NCBI RefSeq assembly: GCF_000208405.1
Contig: NC_015437.1
Location: 2,504,362 to 2,568,361 of the forward strand
Origin: Selenomonas sputigena ATCC 35185
GTDB lineage: Bacteria > Bacillota > Negativicutes > Selenomonadales > Selenomonadaceae
Direction of reading: 5' to 3'
Length of the DNA stretch: 64,000 nucleotides
Under the pieces are notes generated by a model. It ran no database searches and was not told the origin of the DNA. It saw only the letters and a program-made list of their open reading frames with translations. This document shows, piece after piece, positions 26,405 to 33,831 of the stretch (positions are counted from its first letter, which is position 1; every line of letters starts with the position of its first letter). The position numbers were made by a program, and so were the translations under genes.

Positions 26405-27049
26405 ATGAAGAAATGGTGGATGGCAGCTCCCGTGGCGGGCGCTCTGAGCTTCGGCGCGCTCGCCGCGCTCGGCGTGGGAATCTTCCAAGGACAGACGACG
26501 CTTCACGCACCTGCACTGCGGACTGCTGCAGTCACAGCTCCCGCCGCGAAGGGAAGCGATTCGCTGTTCCTTTCCGTCGCTGAGGCGGCGACGGCCGACT
26601 TCGTGAGCTACGACACGATCAAGGTTCAGGCGATTGCCGAATCGGGACTCCGCGAGGGCGATCTCACGAACTACGAGATCAAATTCGACGGGCGCGGCTA
26701 CATGCCGACCTACCGCGTGGAGCTTGAGACGAACGCGGGCGGCATGGACATTGATTTCGACGCCAAGACGGGCGAGATCATCGACGTGCGGGAAAAATCG
26801 TGGAAGCACACGCGCACGAAACTCGTCATCAGCGACTACGATGTGATCGAAGATGTAGAGGCGATGGGGATCGCGCTGGAGGACGCGGATCTCTCCATGG
26901 ACGACCTTAACCGCTTCGAGCTGGAGCTGCACACGAAGCGGGGCGAGCTTGTCTACTCCGTCGAGCTGAAGAGCGGCATGAAAGAGTACGAATACGACCT
27001 GCGCGCCGCCGACGGCACGATCTTGAAGAGAGAAACCGACTTCGACTGA
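26405..27049 (+). CDS. PepSY-domain protein
   Basis: This 214-residue exported protein has an N-terminal membrane or signal segment (residues 9-28). Two PepSY-like repeats follow, visible as YEIKFDGRGYMPTYRVELET...GEIIDVREK and FELELHTKRGELVYSVELKS...DGTILKRE. PepSY domains are thought to inhibit proteases or act in the cell envelope. GAGAGGAG precedes the ATG, and TATACT at 26349-26354 is a likely -10 box. IS copy 2 begins 40 bases after the stop. Confidence 0.88.
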   Translation: MKKWWMAAPVAGALSFGALAALGVGIFQGQTTLHAPALRTAAVTAPAAKGSDSLFLSVAEAATADFVSYDTIKVQAIAESGLREGDLTNYEIKFDGRGYMPTYRVELETNAGGMDIDFDAKTGEIIDVREKSWKHTRTKLVISDYDVIEDVEAMGIALEDADLSMDDLNRFELELHTKRGELVYSVELKSGMKEYEYDLRAADGTILKRETDFD

Positions 27050-27147
27050 CACAATTCACGGACAGAGGAAATCCCCCGCTGCAGGCAGTGGACTGCTCCC
27101 TGCTAAGCGGACAAGAAAATAAACCACTGTCGTAGAATTACGCTGAT

Positions 27148-28017
27148 TTATGCGGTTTTGCTCCATATTTCGTATGAAGTAAGACCGCTTTTCAGTTGTA
27201 TGCGCTCATAGTTGTAAAAGTGTACATATTGTGCTACAGTTTCCTCTAACTCCTTCCTTGATCCAAACTTCATCCGATGTAAGCATTCCGACTTCAGCGT
27301 TCCAAAGAAATTTTCCATCGAAGCATTGTCATACGGGCAGCCACGCTTTGACATTGACGGCGTGAAGTGGTATTCTTGACTTAGGTCGTAATACGCTTGG
27401 GAAGAGTACTGCGAGCCTTGGTCGCTGTGGAGGATTAGTCCATTAGCGACCATTTCCTTTTGTAAGGCGTCACGCACGGTGTCCGTAACGAGTGAAGCTG
27501 TCATATCTGTGCCGATGCGCCATCCCAGCACCATTTTGCCGCATTGATCAATGACGGCGCACAGATAGCACATGCCATGTGCCGTCGGTATATACGTGAT
27601 ATCTGTTGCCCAAAATTGATTTGGGCGCTCCGGATTGAATTGCCGCTTCAACAAGTTTTCATAGCGATGTGCCGCGTCTTTGTAATGCGTATATGGACGA
27701 CGACGGCGAATTTGTGCGAGAGCATCGATTTTGCGCATGACACGCAAAACACGCTTTCGATTTACGTGAATCCCCGTATGTTTTCGAAGCCATTTGCAGA
27801 CGCGACGATAGCCGTATGTGAAATGTGTTTGTTCCTGACAGGTCAAGATTTGTTGCTCCAGCCAGGCATCTGCATGTGATTCCTGCATTCGATATCGCCA
27901 GTCGTAGTAACCGCTGCGCGATACTTCCAGAATCCGGCACAAAGCGACAACCGGATAGACGTTACGCAACCGCTCAATAACACGATATTTGACGCTCACC
28001 TCCTTCCAGCCTCGCAA
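27148..28017 (-). CDS. IS3-family transposase OrfB
   Basis: This 289-residue (from the first in-frame start-like codon) DDE integrase has an N-terminal HTH_21-type region. The catalytic residues are the Asp in WATDITYI, the Asp in LHSDQGSQY and the Glu in NASMENFFGTLKSE. It overlaps the end of orfA in the -1 frame and is probably made as an OrfAB fusion by slippage at A-AAT-TTT. It has no independent strong ribosome site in the right place. Copy 1 carries a stop in this frame; here the codon is CAA. Confidence 0.95.
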   Translation of the reverse strand: MRGWKEVSVKYRVIERLRNVYPVVALCRILEVSRSGYYDWRYRMQESHADAWLEQQILTCQEQTHFTYGYRRVCKWLRKHTGIHVNRKRVLRVMRKIDALAQIRRRRPYTHYKDAAHRYENLLKRQFNPERPNQFWATDITYIPTAHGMCYLCAVIDQCGKMVLGWRIGTDMTASLVTDTVRDALQKEMVANGLILHSDQGSQYSSQAYYDLSQEYHFTPSMSKRGCPYDNASMENFFGTLKSECLHRMKFGSRKELEETVAQYVHFYNYERIQLKSGLTSYEIWSKTA

Positions 28018-28298
28018 AGAAAATTTCGCAGGACATCGACCTTCATACGGAGCTCGATTACTTCGTTTTGTAAAGAGGTGCGCTCATCGATTGCTTGTTT
28101 GCGTGGGCGCCCTTTCGGACGAGGAATATATCCGGCTTTCCTTAAGCGATCTTTACGCCGTTGGCGTTTTATGAATCCCTTGATTTGTTCTTTGGTCAAT
28201 CCATAGATTTCACCAATTTGCCGATGTGTTTTTCCTTCTGTCTTGAGACGGAAGATTTCATCGGATAACTGCTCAATTTTTGTATATTGTCTTGGCAT
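27996..28298 (-). CDS. IS3-family transposase OrfA
   Basis: This 100-residue DNA-binding subunit has a helix-turn-helix (THRQIGEIYGLTKEQIK) and basic region, and differs from copy 1 at one residue. The Shine-Dalgarno AGGAGGG is part of a 20-base inverted repeat (CCCTCCTGTTGTAG...CTACAACAGGAGGG). That hairpin could hide the ribosome site in read-through transcripts and so limit transposition. Confidence 0.93.
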   Translation of the reverse strand: MPRQYTKIEQLSDEIFRLKTEGKTHRQIGEIYGLTKEQIKGFIKRQRRKDRLRKAGYIPRPKGRPRKQAIDERTSLQNEVIELRMKVDVLRNFLCEAGRR

Positions 28299-28410
28299 AA
28301 CGAATCCCTCCTGTTGTAGTTCTTATTCTACAACAGGAGGGATTTTTATTCACTGTCCGTATTTTGGGGTGCAGTCCAAAACGACAAGGGGGATTCTTCT
28401 TTGCTATGTC

Positions 28411-28905
28411 TTATTTAGCTGTCTCTACCTTATCAAGATCCAAATAATATCCCAGCACATCGCCTACATCAGTGATACGACCGTATACCGTTACAGCCTG
28501 TCCTTTTTGCAGCTTGAGGACGGCATCCTGCAATTCTTTATTCTTTGACTTGATGGAGCAACGTACATGGAGGGAAGAATAATTCCGATCCGTTCCATTT
28601 ATCGTTATATAGCTCAAATCAGAGTCGATATTTTCCAGAATACCACCAACAATCTTTACATCTTTCCCCTTATAGTTCTTGTTAGCTGCCGCTGCATTTG
28701 TCTTCGCTTCCCGAATGAGCACATTGATGTCAGCATCCGCATAGGTTCTCGTCTGCTCCTGCTTCGCACTCGATGATGAAGAAGGTGCCGATTTTCCACC
28801 TTGATCTTTCGAACCTCCGGCACACGAGGCAATCATCACACCGATGATGACGATCGCGATCAGACCTAAAACTGCTCCTAAACAACCTTTTGCAACCGTA
28901 CCCAT
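28411..28905 (-). CDS. OB-fold (tRNA_anti-like) lipoprotein or membrane-anchored protein
   Basis: This 164-residue protein has an N-terminal hydrophobic segment (LGLIAIVIIGVMIASC) that may end in a lipobox cysteine at about residue 28. A Ser-rich linker and then an OB-fold-like domain follow (YKGKDVKIVGGILENIDSD ... GQAVTVYGRITDVGDVLG). Domains of this kind bind oligonucleotides or peptides; here the location outside the membrane makes the ligand unclear. AAAGGAGATG precedes the ATG. IS copy 2 lies 32 bases past its stop. Confidence 0.8.
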   Translation of the reverse strand: MGTVAKGCLGAVLGLIAIVIIGVMIASCAGGSKDQGGKSAPSSSSSAKQEQTRTYADADINVLIREAKTNAAAANKNYKGKDVKIVGGILENIDSDLSYITINGTDRNYSSLHVRCSIKSKNKELQDAVLKLQKGQAVTVYGRITDVGDVLGYYLDLDKVETAK

Positions 28906-29052
28906 GATACAACATCTCCTTTGTTGAGTAATGTATATTCTATGAGTATATAATTCCCCCCCGACGGATTTTCCTGCTTGATTCTCATATTTTCTATGTA
29001 ATTTTTATTTTTTTCTCACGCCTCTTTCAGTATCTTCTCTTTTGTGTAGAGA

Positions 29053-29063
29053 TATGCTATACT
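29053..29063 (+). promoter_or_regulatory. extended -10 promoter of toxin B mRNA
   Basis: TATGCTATACT, identical to that of toxin A. Transcript start near 29070. A stem TTGCC (29071-29075) / GGCAA (29087-29091) with an 11-base loop follows, as in locus A. Confidence 0.7.
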
Positions 29064-29111
29064 TTGTCCGTTGCCTCCTCCAGACTGGCAAGGAAAGGAG
29101 GTGTATATGCT

Positions 29112-29222
29112 ATGGAAGACATTGTTCTTTCATTCCTTCTCTCCGTCTTGGCTGGCATAATCGCCAACTATGTCAGCAAACGGCTTGACGAAAGAGAAAA
29201 AGGCAACAAGCCTGAGCCGTAA
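29112..29222 (+). CDS. small membrane toxin of an Fst/Ldr-like type I toxin-antitoxin locus (B)
   Basis: A 36-residue peptide: an acidic start (MEDIV), a hydrophobic segment (LSFLLSVLAGIIANYV), then SKRLDEREKGNKPEP. It is paralogous to the 34-residue peptide at 12063-12167. AAAGGAGGTG lies 8 bases before the ATG. The first codons contain TTGTTCTTTCATTCCT (29122-29137), repeated exactly at 29301-29316 within the antisense RNA gene. The predicted mRNA (about 29070-29281, 212 nt) is close in size to Fst RNA I. Membrane toxicity and repression by the antisense RNA are inferred from this layout. Confidence 0.82.
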   Translation: MEDIVLSFLLSVLAGIIANYVSKRLDEREKGNKPEP

Positions 29223-29246
29223 TCCCAGCTCGCAAAAAAGGGATAG

Positions 29247-29281
29247 AAAATCCCCCCAAGGTGGTGACTTGGGGGGATTTT
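29247..29281. terminator. bidirectional terminator shared by toxin B mRNA and antisense RNA B
   Basis: AAAATCCCCCCAAG pairs with CTTGGGGGGATTTT around a 7-base loop. The A and T tracts allow termination in both directions. Confidence 0.92.
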
Positions 29282-29319
29282 CGTGTACATGCTGTGAAAG
29301 TTGTTCTTTCATTCCTGCC
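29247..29319 (-). ncRNA. antisense RNA (type I antitoxin) of locus B
   Basis: Predicted 70-73-nt RNA from the promoter at 29326-29354 to the shared terminator. It carries the complement of TTGTTCTTTCATTCCT, a 16-of-16 match to the toxin start, and shares the terminator stem with the toxin mRNA. It can therefore pair at both ends of its target, as RNA II does with RNA I of the par locus. The repeat differs completely from that of locus A, so each antisense RNA should be specific to its own toxin. Confidence 0.8.
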
Positions 29320-29325
29320 GCACTC

Positions 29326-29354
29326 AGTATAGCATATTCATTATATGTGTGCAA
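29326..29354 (-). promoter_or_regulatory. promoter of antisense RNA B
   Basis: On the minus strand TTGCAC (29349-29354), 17 bases, TATACT (29326-29331): near-consensus sigma-70, stronger than the toxin promoter. Confidence 0.85.
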
Positions 29355-29423
29355 GCGATTCGAGATGGCTAAATTTCTCAACCTCGATAAGTTCAACGAG
29401 GAAAAACAAACAACCTCATCGTT

Positions 29424-30719
29424 TTATCCAATCACTTCGATCTTCGGCTCTCTTCCTTCTTCCAGACATCCCTTCGTGATCGTCACGCGGCGCTTTTCGT
29501 CGGACCTCGGAATCTCGAACATCACATCGAGCATCGTGTCCTCGATGATGCCCTTGAGGCTTCTCGCGCCCGTCTTTCGCTCGATTGCTTTCTTGGCGAC
29601 AGCGCGGAGGGCATCCTCTTCGAAGATCAGCTCGACATTGTCCATCGCAAGCAGCTTTTCGTACTGCTTGACGGGTGCGTCCTTCGGCTCGGTCAGAATG
29701 CGCAGGAGGTCGTCCTCGGAGAGCGTTTCAAGCGTGCAGATGACGGGCAGACGTCCGATGATCTCGGGAATGATGCCGTACTGCATGAGGTCTTCGGGAC
29801 GCACCTTGTGAATCAGTTCGTCGAAGCGTTTCGCCGCATCCTTCTCCTTGCCCTCTACTTCCGCACCGAAGCCGATACCCGCCGCATCCTTCTTAATGCG
29901 CTTAGCTATGACGTCCTCGATACCGACGAAGGCGCCGCCGACGATGAAAAGGATATTCTTCGTATCGACCTTGATCGTCGGCGCTTCGGGGTGCTTCCTC
30001 TGTCCGCGTGCCGTGAACTCGACGACAGAGCCTTCGAGCATCTTGAGGAGCGCCTGCTGCACGCCCTCGTGCCCGGGATCGGCGGTGATCGAGTTGTTCG
30101 CGCCCGACTTTCTCGCAATCTTGTCGAACTCGTCGAGATAGATGATGCCGTTCTCCGCCTTCTCGATGTCCTTTTCCGCCGCATAGTAGAGGTTGCGAAC
30201 GGCGACCTCGACGTCCGCGCCGACGAAGCCCGCTTCCGTGAGGCTCGACGCGTCCGTCACGGCAAACGGGATGTCAAGGAGGCGCGACAGGTGCGATAAG
30301 AGCGCCGTCTTGCCGCAGCCCGAAGGGCCGAGCATAATGACGTTCGACTTCTCAATGTCCGTGCCGTCCTCGTTCATGTAGCCGTACTTCATGCGTTTAT
30401 AGTGGTTGTAGACGGCGACGGAGAGGATCTTCTTCGCGCGGTCCTGATTGATGATGTACTCGTCGAGATACGCCTTGATGATATGCGGCTTGTTCTTCTT
30501 CAAGATCTCATCGAGCTGACCGGCAAAGTCGATCTTCTCCTTCTCGACGTTCGCCGCCTCGTGCTCCTCGATGAAATTGTATATATCCTTGACGCAGTCC
30601 TTGCATATAGCAAATCCCGTGTTCGGGTCAAAGATCGGCATATCGTACTGATCGTGCACCGTGACCTTTCGCTTGCAAAAGCTGCAGGTATGCTTGATCG
30701 GTTCTTGTCCAGACATCAT
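29424..30719 (-). CDS. ClpX-family ATPase, divergent
   Basis: This 431-residue AAA+ unfoldase has an N-terminal four-cysteine zinc finger (CSFC...CKDC), Walker A GPSGCGKT, Walker B IIYLDEFDKIA, an RKH pore loop (RGQRKHPEAP) and the ClpP-docking loop GIGF near residue 290. The fold is complete. Walker A and the following ALLSHLSRLLDIPF and GFVGADVE differ from the near-invariant GPTGSGKT and GYVGEDVE of housekeeping ClpX. No clpP or tig gene is adjacent. It may be a second, specialised ClpX or simply this lineage's version. AGGGAGAATC precedes the ATG-ATG start. Confidence 0.85.
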   Translation of the reverse strand: MMSGQEPIKHTCSFCKRKVTVHDQYDMPIFDPNTGFAICKDCVKDIYNFIEEHEAANVEKEKIDFAGQLDEILKKNKPHIIKAYLDEYIINQDRAKKILSVAVYNHYKRMKYGYMNEDGTDIEKSNVIMLGPSGCGKTALLSHLSRLLDIPFAVTDASSLTEAGFVGADVEVAVRNLYYAAEKDIEKAENGIIYLDEFDKIARKSGANNSITADPGHEGVQQALLKMLEGSVVEFTARGQRKHPEAPTIKVDTKNILFIVGGAFVGIEDVIAKRIKKDAAGIGFGAEVEGKEKDAAKRFDELIHKVRPEDLMQYGIIPEIIGRLPVICTLETLSEDDLLRILTEPKDAPVKQYEKLLAMDNVELIFEEDALRAVAKKAIERKTGARSLKGIIEDTMLDVMFEIPRSDEKRRVTITKGCLEEGREPKIEVIG

Positions 30720-30869
30720 GATTCTCCCTTCACGTAAAAGAAGCGCGGACAGATTCAGCGCTTCCTAAAAAGTGTCTTCCTCATTATCAACGATATGAGG
30801 ATTTTTTTCAAGGGGAAACTTTGCGTCAATTTATTTTACAACCCGATTCGTGCCGTTCAAATGATGCTG

Positions 30870-30900
30870 CTGTTTTGTTGCTCGTTGTCTGTGGTATAAT
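30870..30900 (+). promoter_or_regulatory. promoter region of kinase operon unit 1
   Basis: TATAAT (30895-30900) lies in the block CTCGTTGTCTGTGGTATAATAAG. The same block is repeated with one change before unit 2 (32550-32572), so the promoter and any operator were duplicated with the genes. Confidence 0.65.
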
Positions 30901-30937
30901 AAGAAAAAGAGAAGTACGCGAAGAAAGGAGCGGCAAA

Positions 30938-31162
30938 ATGGAGCAGCGAATCAAATACAATCCGAAGGATTACGTCGACTATCTGGAAGAAAGCATGACG
31001 CTTTTCGCCGAAGCGATGCAGGCGGGAGATGCTTTTCTCATGCGAAGTACTTGGCGGCGTATGTACGCTGACACAAAGCAAGCAGTAAAGGAGCATTTTC
31101 TGTCCTCGCAAGAGCGGGAGGAAATCCTCGACTATTATGAGGAGTTGACACCAGATGTTTGA
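30938..31162 (+). CDS. small helical protein, putative partner of the HipA-like kinase (unit 1)
   Basis: This 74-residue protein is predicted to be mostly alpha-helical and is rich in Glu, Tyr and Arg (KDYVDYLEESMTLFAEAMQAG). AAAGGAGCGG precedes the ATG. It overlaps the kinase start by 8 bases, exactly as its paralog at 32606-32827 does, so the two are translated together in both units. I do not recognise the family. It is neither a HipB-type helix-turn-helix nor clearly the HipS subdomain. Position suggests an antitoxin or regulatory subunit. Confidence 0.8.
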   Translation: MEQRIKYNPKDYVDYLEESMTLFAEAMQAGDAFLMRSTWRRMYADTKQAVKEHFLSSQEREEILDYYEELTPDV

Positions 31163-32078
31163 TCTTACTCATGCCACATGGCGTCCGAATCGTTATGGTG
31201 GTTCAGAGAAAAAGAGGACACTTCTTTTTGATGGGAAAATCTATATGGTAAAATTTCCCGAATCGCCTCGTTCCAAGAAGGTGTTTGTCAGCTACACTGG
31301 CAATCAGTTTTCCGAACATATCGGTTGCCAAATCTTTCAAATTTTGCAGATTCCCGCACAAAATACATTCTTAGCAAAATATTGCGAACCCATCACCAAC
31401 AAAGAAAAAATCGTCGTTGCTTGTGAAGATTTTTGTCAGGACGGCAGTCGCCTTTTGGAGTTCAGTAAGATTGGGCATCACGATACGGGAAGCGACAAGA
31501 CATATACTACAACATTTGAGGATGTTTACGAAATCATTGAGCGTTTCGATTTTCCCGTGAACAAGCTCGCCATAAAAAAACGTTTTTGGGACATGTTTGT
31601 TGTTGATGCCTTAATCGGGAATGTTGATCGCCATTTGGATAACTGGGGATTACTGGAAGATTCAACGGGCAGAATAGAGCCTGCACCGGTATATGACTGC
31701 GGATCCTCTTTAGCGCCGTTGACATCAGACGAGGAAAAAGCTCATTTGCTTACGAATGATAGCTTGCTCAAATCTAACGAGTATAACCTTTGCTCAATTT
31801 ATCGCCAGAATGGGAAGAGAGTATTCTACCATGAAATCTTGAAAGCGCCTCCGGCTGACCTGCATCGGTCGATTTTGGAGATCGTCCCAAGAATCAAGCT
31901 CGCGGCACCGCGCATTGACGCGCTGATTGATGCGACGGAGGGAATGACCGACATTTCCAAAACCTACATGAAGAAATCCCTCGCCATGCGCCTGAATCAG
32001 ATGCTGCTTCCGGCATTGAAGAAAGCGCAGGAGCGGCAGGCTAGCGAGGATGGGGAAAGCCGCGGCTTCAGCCGTTGA
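31155..32078 (+). CDS. HipA-like serine/threonine kinase (unit 1)
   Basis: This 307-residue short HipA/CtkA-type kinase carries a nucleotide-binding loop RYGGSEKK (residues 13-20) and an ATP-binding Lys33 in YMVKF. The catalytic loop GNVDRHLDNWG has Asp158 and Asn163. The metal-binding aspartate, Asp181, is in APVYDCGSS. The N-terminal subdomain 1 of full-length HipA is absent, as in the short HipT kinases. Such kinases phosphorylate aminoacyl-tRNA synthetases or other targets and stop growth when uncontrolled. No HipB-like gene is visible nearby; the 74-residue protein before it is the likely partner. Confidence 0.88.
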   Translation: MFDLTHATWRPNRYGGSEKKRTLLFDGKIYMVKFPESPRSKKVFVSYTGNQFSEHIGCQIFQILQIPAQNTFLAKYCEPITNKEKIVVACEDFCQDGSRLLEFSKIGHHDTGSDKTYTTTFEDVYEIIERFDFPVNKLAIKKRFWDMFVVDALIGNVDRHLDNWGLLEDSTGRIEPAPVYDCGSSLAPLTSDEEKAHLLTNDSLLKSNEYNLCSIYRQNGKRVFYHEILKAPPADLHRSILEIVPRIKLAAPRIDALIDATEGMTDISKTYMKKSLAMRLNQMLLPALKKAQERQASEDGESRGFSR

Positions 32079-32110
32079 CACAAATGGCGGGATCGGAAAG
32101 GAACAGTCCG

Positions 32111-32533
32111 ATGAGCAGCATATACATCTACAACGATTATTTGCGCGATCTCTTGAAGGATGCTCCCTGCATCCTCGCCTACGATACGGCTGCGGATTAT
32201 CTGGGGCTATGGAGCGGCAGTATGAATCCGCTTACGGCGAAGATTTATGTCTGCAAGCCTCTGCACATCGAAGGAACGACGGAATATCTGATTCCTTCCT
32301 TTGAAGCTGTGGAACATGAGAATCGCCTCGGGCTTCTTTGCACGACGGTCAATCAAACCATCAACGACCTTCTGCGTGCCGACGGCGACAATCAGGTCAT
32401 ACAAGAAAGTTTGGCCACGGTTTATTATACGAATGGAGAATCCTTTGACTCTCTTCGCATTGATGACGATCTTTTGCTTGCCTTTGAGCATTATAAGGAT
32501 TGGGCAATTGAATATTATGACGAGGGAAAGTGA
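32111..32533 (+). CDS. hypothetical protein, weakly AbiEi-like
   Basis: This 140-residue protein starts at the ATG after GGAAAGGAAC, 33 bases past the kinase stop. Stretches such as CILAYDTAADYLGLW, IYVCKPL and TTVNQTINDLL recall the arrangement in AbiEi-type antitoxins (a 'LHGL'-like helix, then an 'RTxxDLL'-like helix), but the match is too weak for a firm name. It is the third gene of unit 1. In unit 2 only the first 12 codons survive. It may be a further regulator or immunity component of the kinase. Confidence 0.6.
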   Translation: MSSIYIYNDYLRDLLKDAPCILAYDTAADYLGLWSGSMNPLTAKIYVCKPLHIEGTTEYLIPSFEAVEHENRLGLLCTTVNQTINDLLRADGDNQVIQESLATVYYTNGESFDSLRIDDDLLLAFEHYKDWAIEYYDEGK

Positions 32534-32549
32534 TCCTGCTGTTTTGTCA

Positions 32550-32569
32550 CTCGTTGTCTGCGGTATAAT
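32550..32569 (+). promoter_or_regulatory. promoter region of kinase operon unit 2
   Basis: CTCGTTGTCTGCGGTATAATAAG with TATAAT at 32564-32569, one base different from the unit 1 block. Confidence 0.65.
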
Positions 32570-32605
32570 AAGGGAAAAGAACTACGCGAAGGAAGGAGCG
32601 GCAAG

Positions 32606-32827
32606 ATGAGAGCAGTCTATAAGTACAATCCGCAAGATTACGAAGAACTTCTTCGCGACTATATGGAAGAGTTTTATCGAGCGCATGAGGAAAAGAATGA
32701 TATAGGAATGATTGTTGCGATGCACCATCTTTATTCTGAAACAAAATACGCCATGAAGGAAGGCGATATTTCAGCAGGTACACGGGAGGAAATGCTGACG
32801 TATTTCGGAGGGCTGATTGATGGTTGA
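32606..32827 (+). CDS. small helical protein, putative partner of the HipA-like kinase (unit 2)
   Basis: This 73-residue paralog of the protein at 30938-31162 shares YNP-DY--L--ME/-E------A and the spacing of charged residues. Sequence identity is clearly below that of the kinases' C-termini. GGAAGGAGCGG precedes the ATG, again repeated from unit 1. It overlaps the second kinase by 8 bases. The greater divergence of the small proteins and kinase N-termini is what specific pairs would show. Confidence 0.78.
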   Translation: MRAVYKYNPQDYEELLRDYMEEFYRAHEEKNDIGMIVAMHHLYSETKYAMKEGDISAGTREEMLTYFGGLIDG

Positions 32828-33749
32828 TTTGACGCATGTGAAATGGCTGCCGAATCGCTTCGGAGGTTCGGAGAGCAAGTGGACGATGCTGTACGACGAC
32901 AAGCTCTATATGGTAAAGTTTCCCGATCCCAATCGAGCGCCGAAACAAACATCGCTGCCCTACATCAACAATCATTTCTCGGAATATGTCGGCTGCCATA
33001 TCTTTCAAATGCTGGGGATTCCGGCACAAAACACGTTCTTGGGGCGTGCCACTCCGCCGAACAGCGAAAAAGAAAAGCTTGTCGTGGCGTGCGAGGTCTT
33101 TTCCCCGAGCAGCGAAGGTATTCTCATCGAGTTCAGCAAGTTCTTTTTGCATGAGACGGACAGCCAAAAGCGGAACAAGACTACGATCGATGATGTCATG
33201 TATATCATCGATACCGATGTGACGATCAAGAACAAGCTGAGTATGAGGAAATTTTTCTGGGAAATGTTTGTGGTGGATGCTTTTATTGGCAATACGGATC
33301 GCCATTTGGATAATTGGGGCGTGACAGCGTCGCCCGATGGGAAAATATCTCCTGCGCCTGTATATGATTGCGGTTCAGCACTTTCGCCACTGGAATCCGA
33401 TCAGCAAAAAAAGAGACTTTTGGAAGATCCTACAAGCTTCAAAAATGTCGAGTACAATATATGCTCTGTCTATCGCCATCATGGAAAGCGAGTTTTTTAC
33501 CACGAAATCTTGAAAACGCCTCCGGATGACCTGCATCGATCGATTTTGGAGATCGTTCCAAGAATCAAGTTCGCCGCGCCTCGCATCGATGCGCTGATTG
33601 ACGCGACAGAAGGAATGACCGATATTTCCAAAACCTATATGAAGAAATCCCTCGCCATGCGCCGGAATCAGATGCTGCTTCCGGCATTAAAGAAAGCGCA
33701 GGAGCGTCAGGCTCGCGAGGATGGGGAAAGCCGCGGCTTCAGCCGCTGA
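32820..33749 (+). CDS. HipA-like serine/threonine kinase (unit 2)
   Basis: This 309-residue paralog of the unit 1 kinase has the same features: RFGGSESK loop, Lys33 in YMVKF, catalytic GNTDRHLDNWG and metal-binding APVYDCGSA. The last 80 or so residues are almost identical to unit 1 (about four differences), while the first two thirds differ at many positions. The overlap with the small gene is kept. Both active sites look complete, so neither copy is an obvious pseudogene. Confidence 0.87.
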   Translation: MVDLTHVKWLPNRFGGSESKWTMLYDDKLYMVKFPDPNRAPKQTSLPYINNHFSEYVGCHIFQMLGIPAQNTFLGRATPPNSEKEKLVVACEVFSPSSEGILIEFSKFFLHETDSQKRNKTTIDDVMYIIDTDVTIKNKLSMRKFFWEMFVVDAFIGNTDRHLDNWGVTASPDGKISPAPVYDCGSALSPLESDQQKKRLLEDPTSFKNVEYNICSVYRHHGKRVFYHEILKTPPDDLHRSILEIVPRIKFAAPRIDALIDATEGMTDISKTYMKKSLAMRRNQMLLPALKKAQERQAREDGESRGFSR

Positions 33750-33781
33750 CACAAATGGCGGGAGCAGAAAGAAACAGTCCG

Positions 33782-33820
33782 ATGAGCAGCATATACACCT
33801 ACAACGACTATCTGCAATAG
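33782..33820 (+). pseudogene. truncated copy of the AbiEi-like gene (unit 2)
   Basis: MSSIYTYNDYLQ then TAG. The preceding 33 bases and the first 11 codons match the gene at 32111, after which the sequences part. It marks the right end of the duplication. Confidence 0.8.
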
Positions 33821-33831
33821 ATAAACAAAAA

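Larger units (their letters stand above)
27089..28378 (-). mobile_element. IS3-family insertion sequence, copy 2 (intact)
   Basis: 1290 bp, TGGACTGC...GCAGTCCA ends, same element as 4900-6189 in the opposite orientation. Both reading frames are open. There is no target duplication (CAG left, AAA right). The flanks GGAAATCCCCCGCTGCAG and GACAAGGGGGATTCTT match those of copy 1 in the same chromosomal order although the element is flipped. The site is therefore a repeated palindrome, not part of the element. Confidence 0.93.

Noticed and set aside
29170..29811. A 213-codon + strand frame overlapping toxin B and the 3' end of the ClpX-like gene
   Set aside because: It is antisense to the ClpX-like gene and its protein is low-complexity Ser/Arg; no family resemblance.
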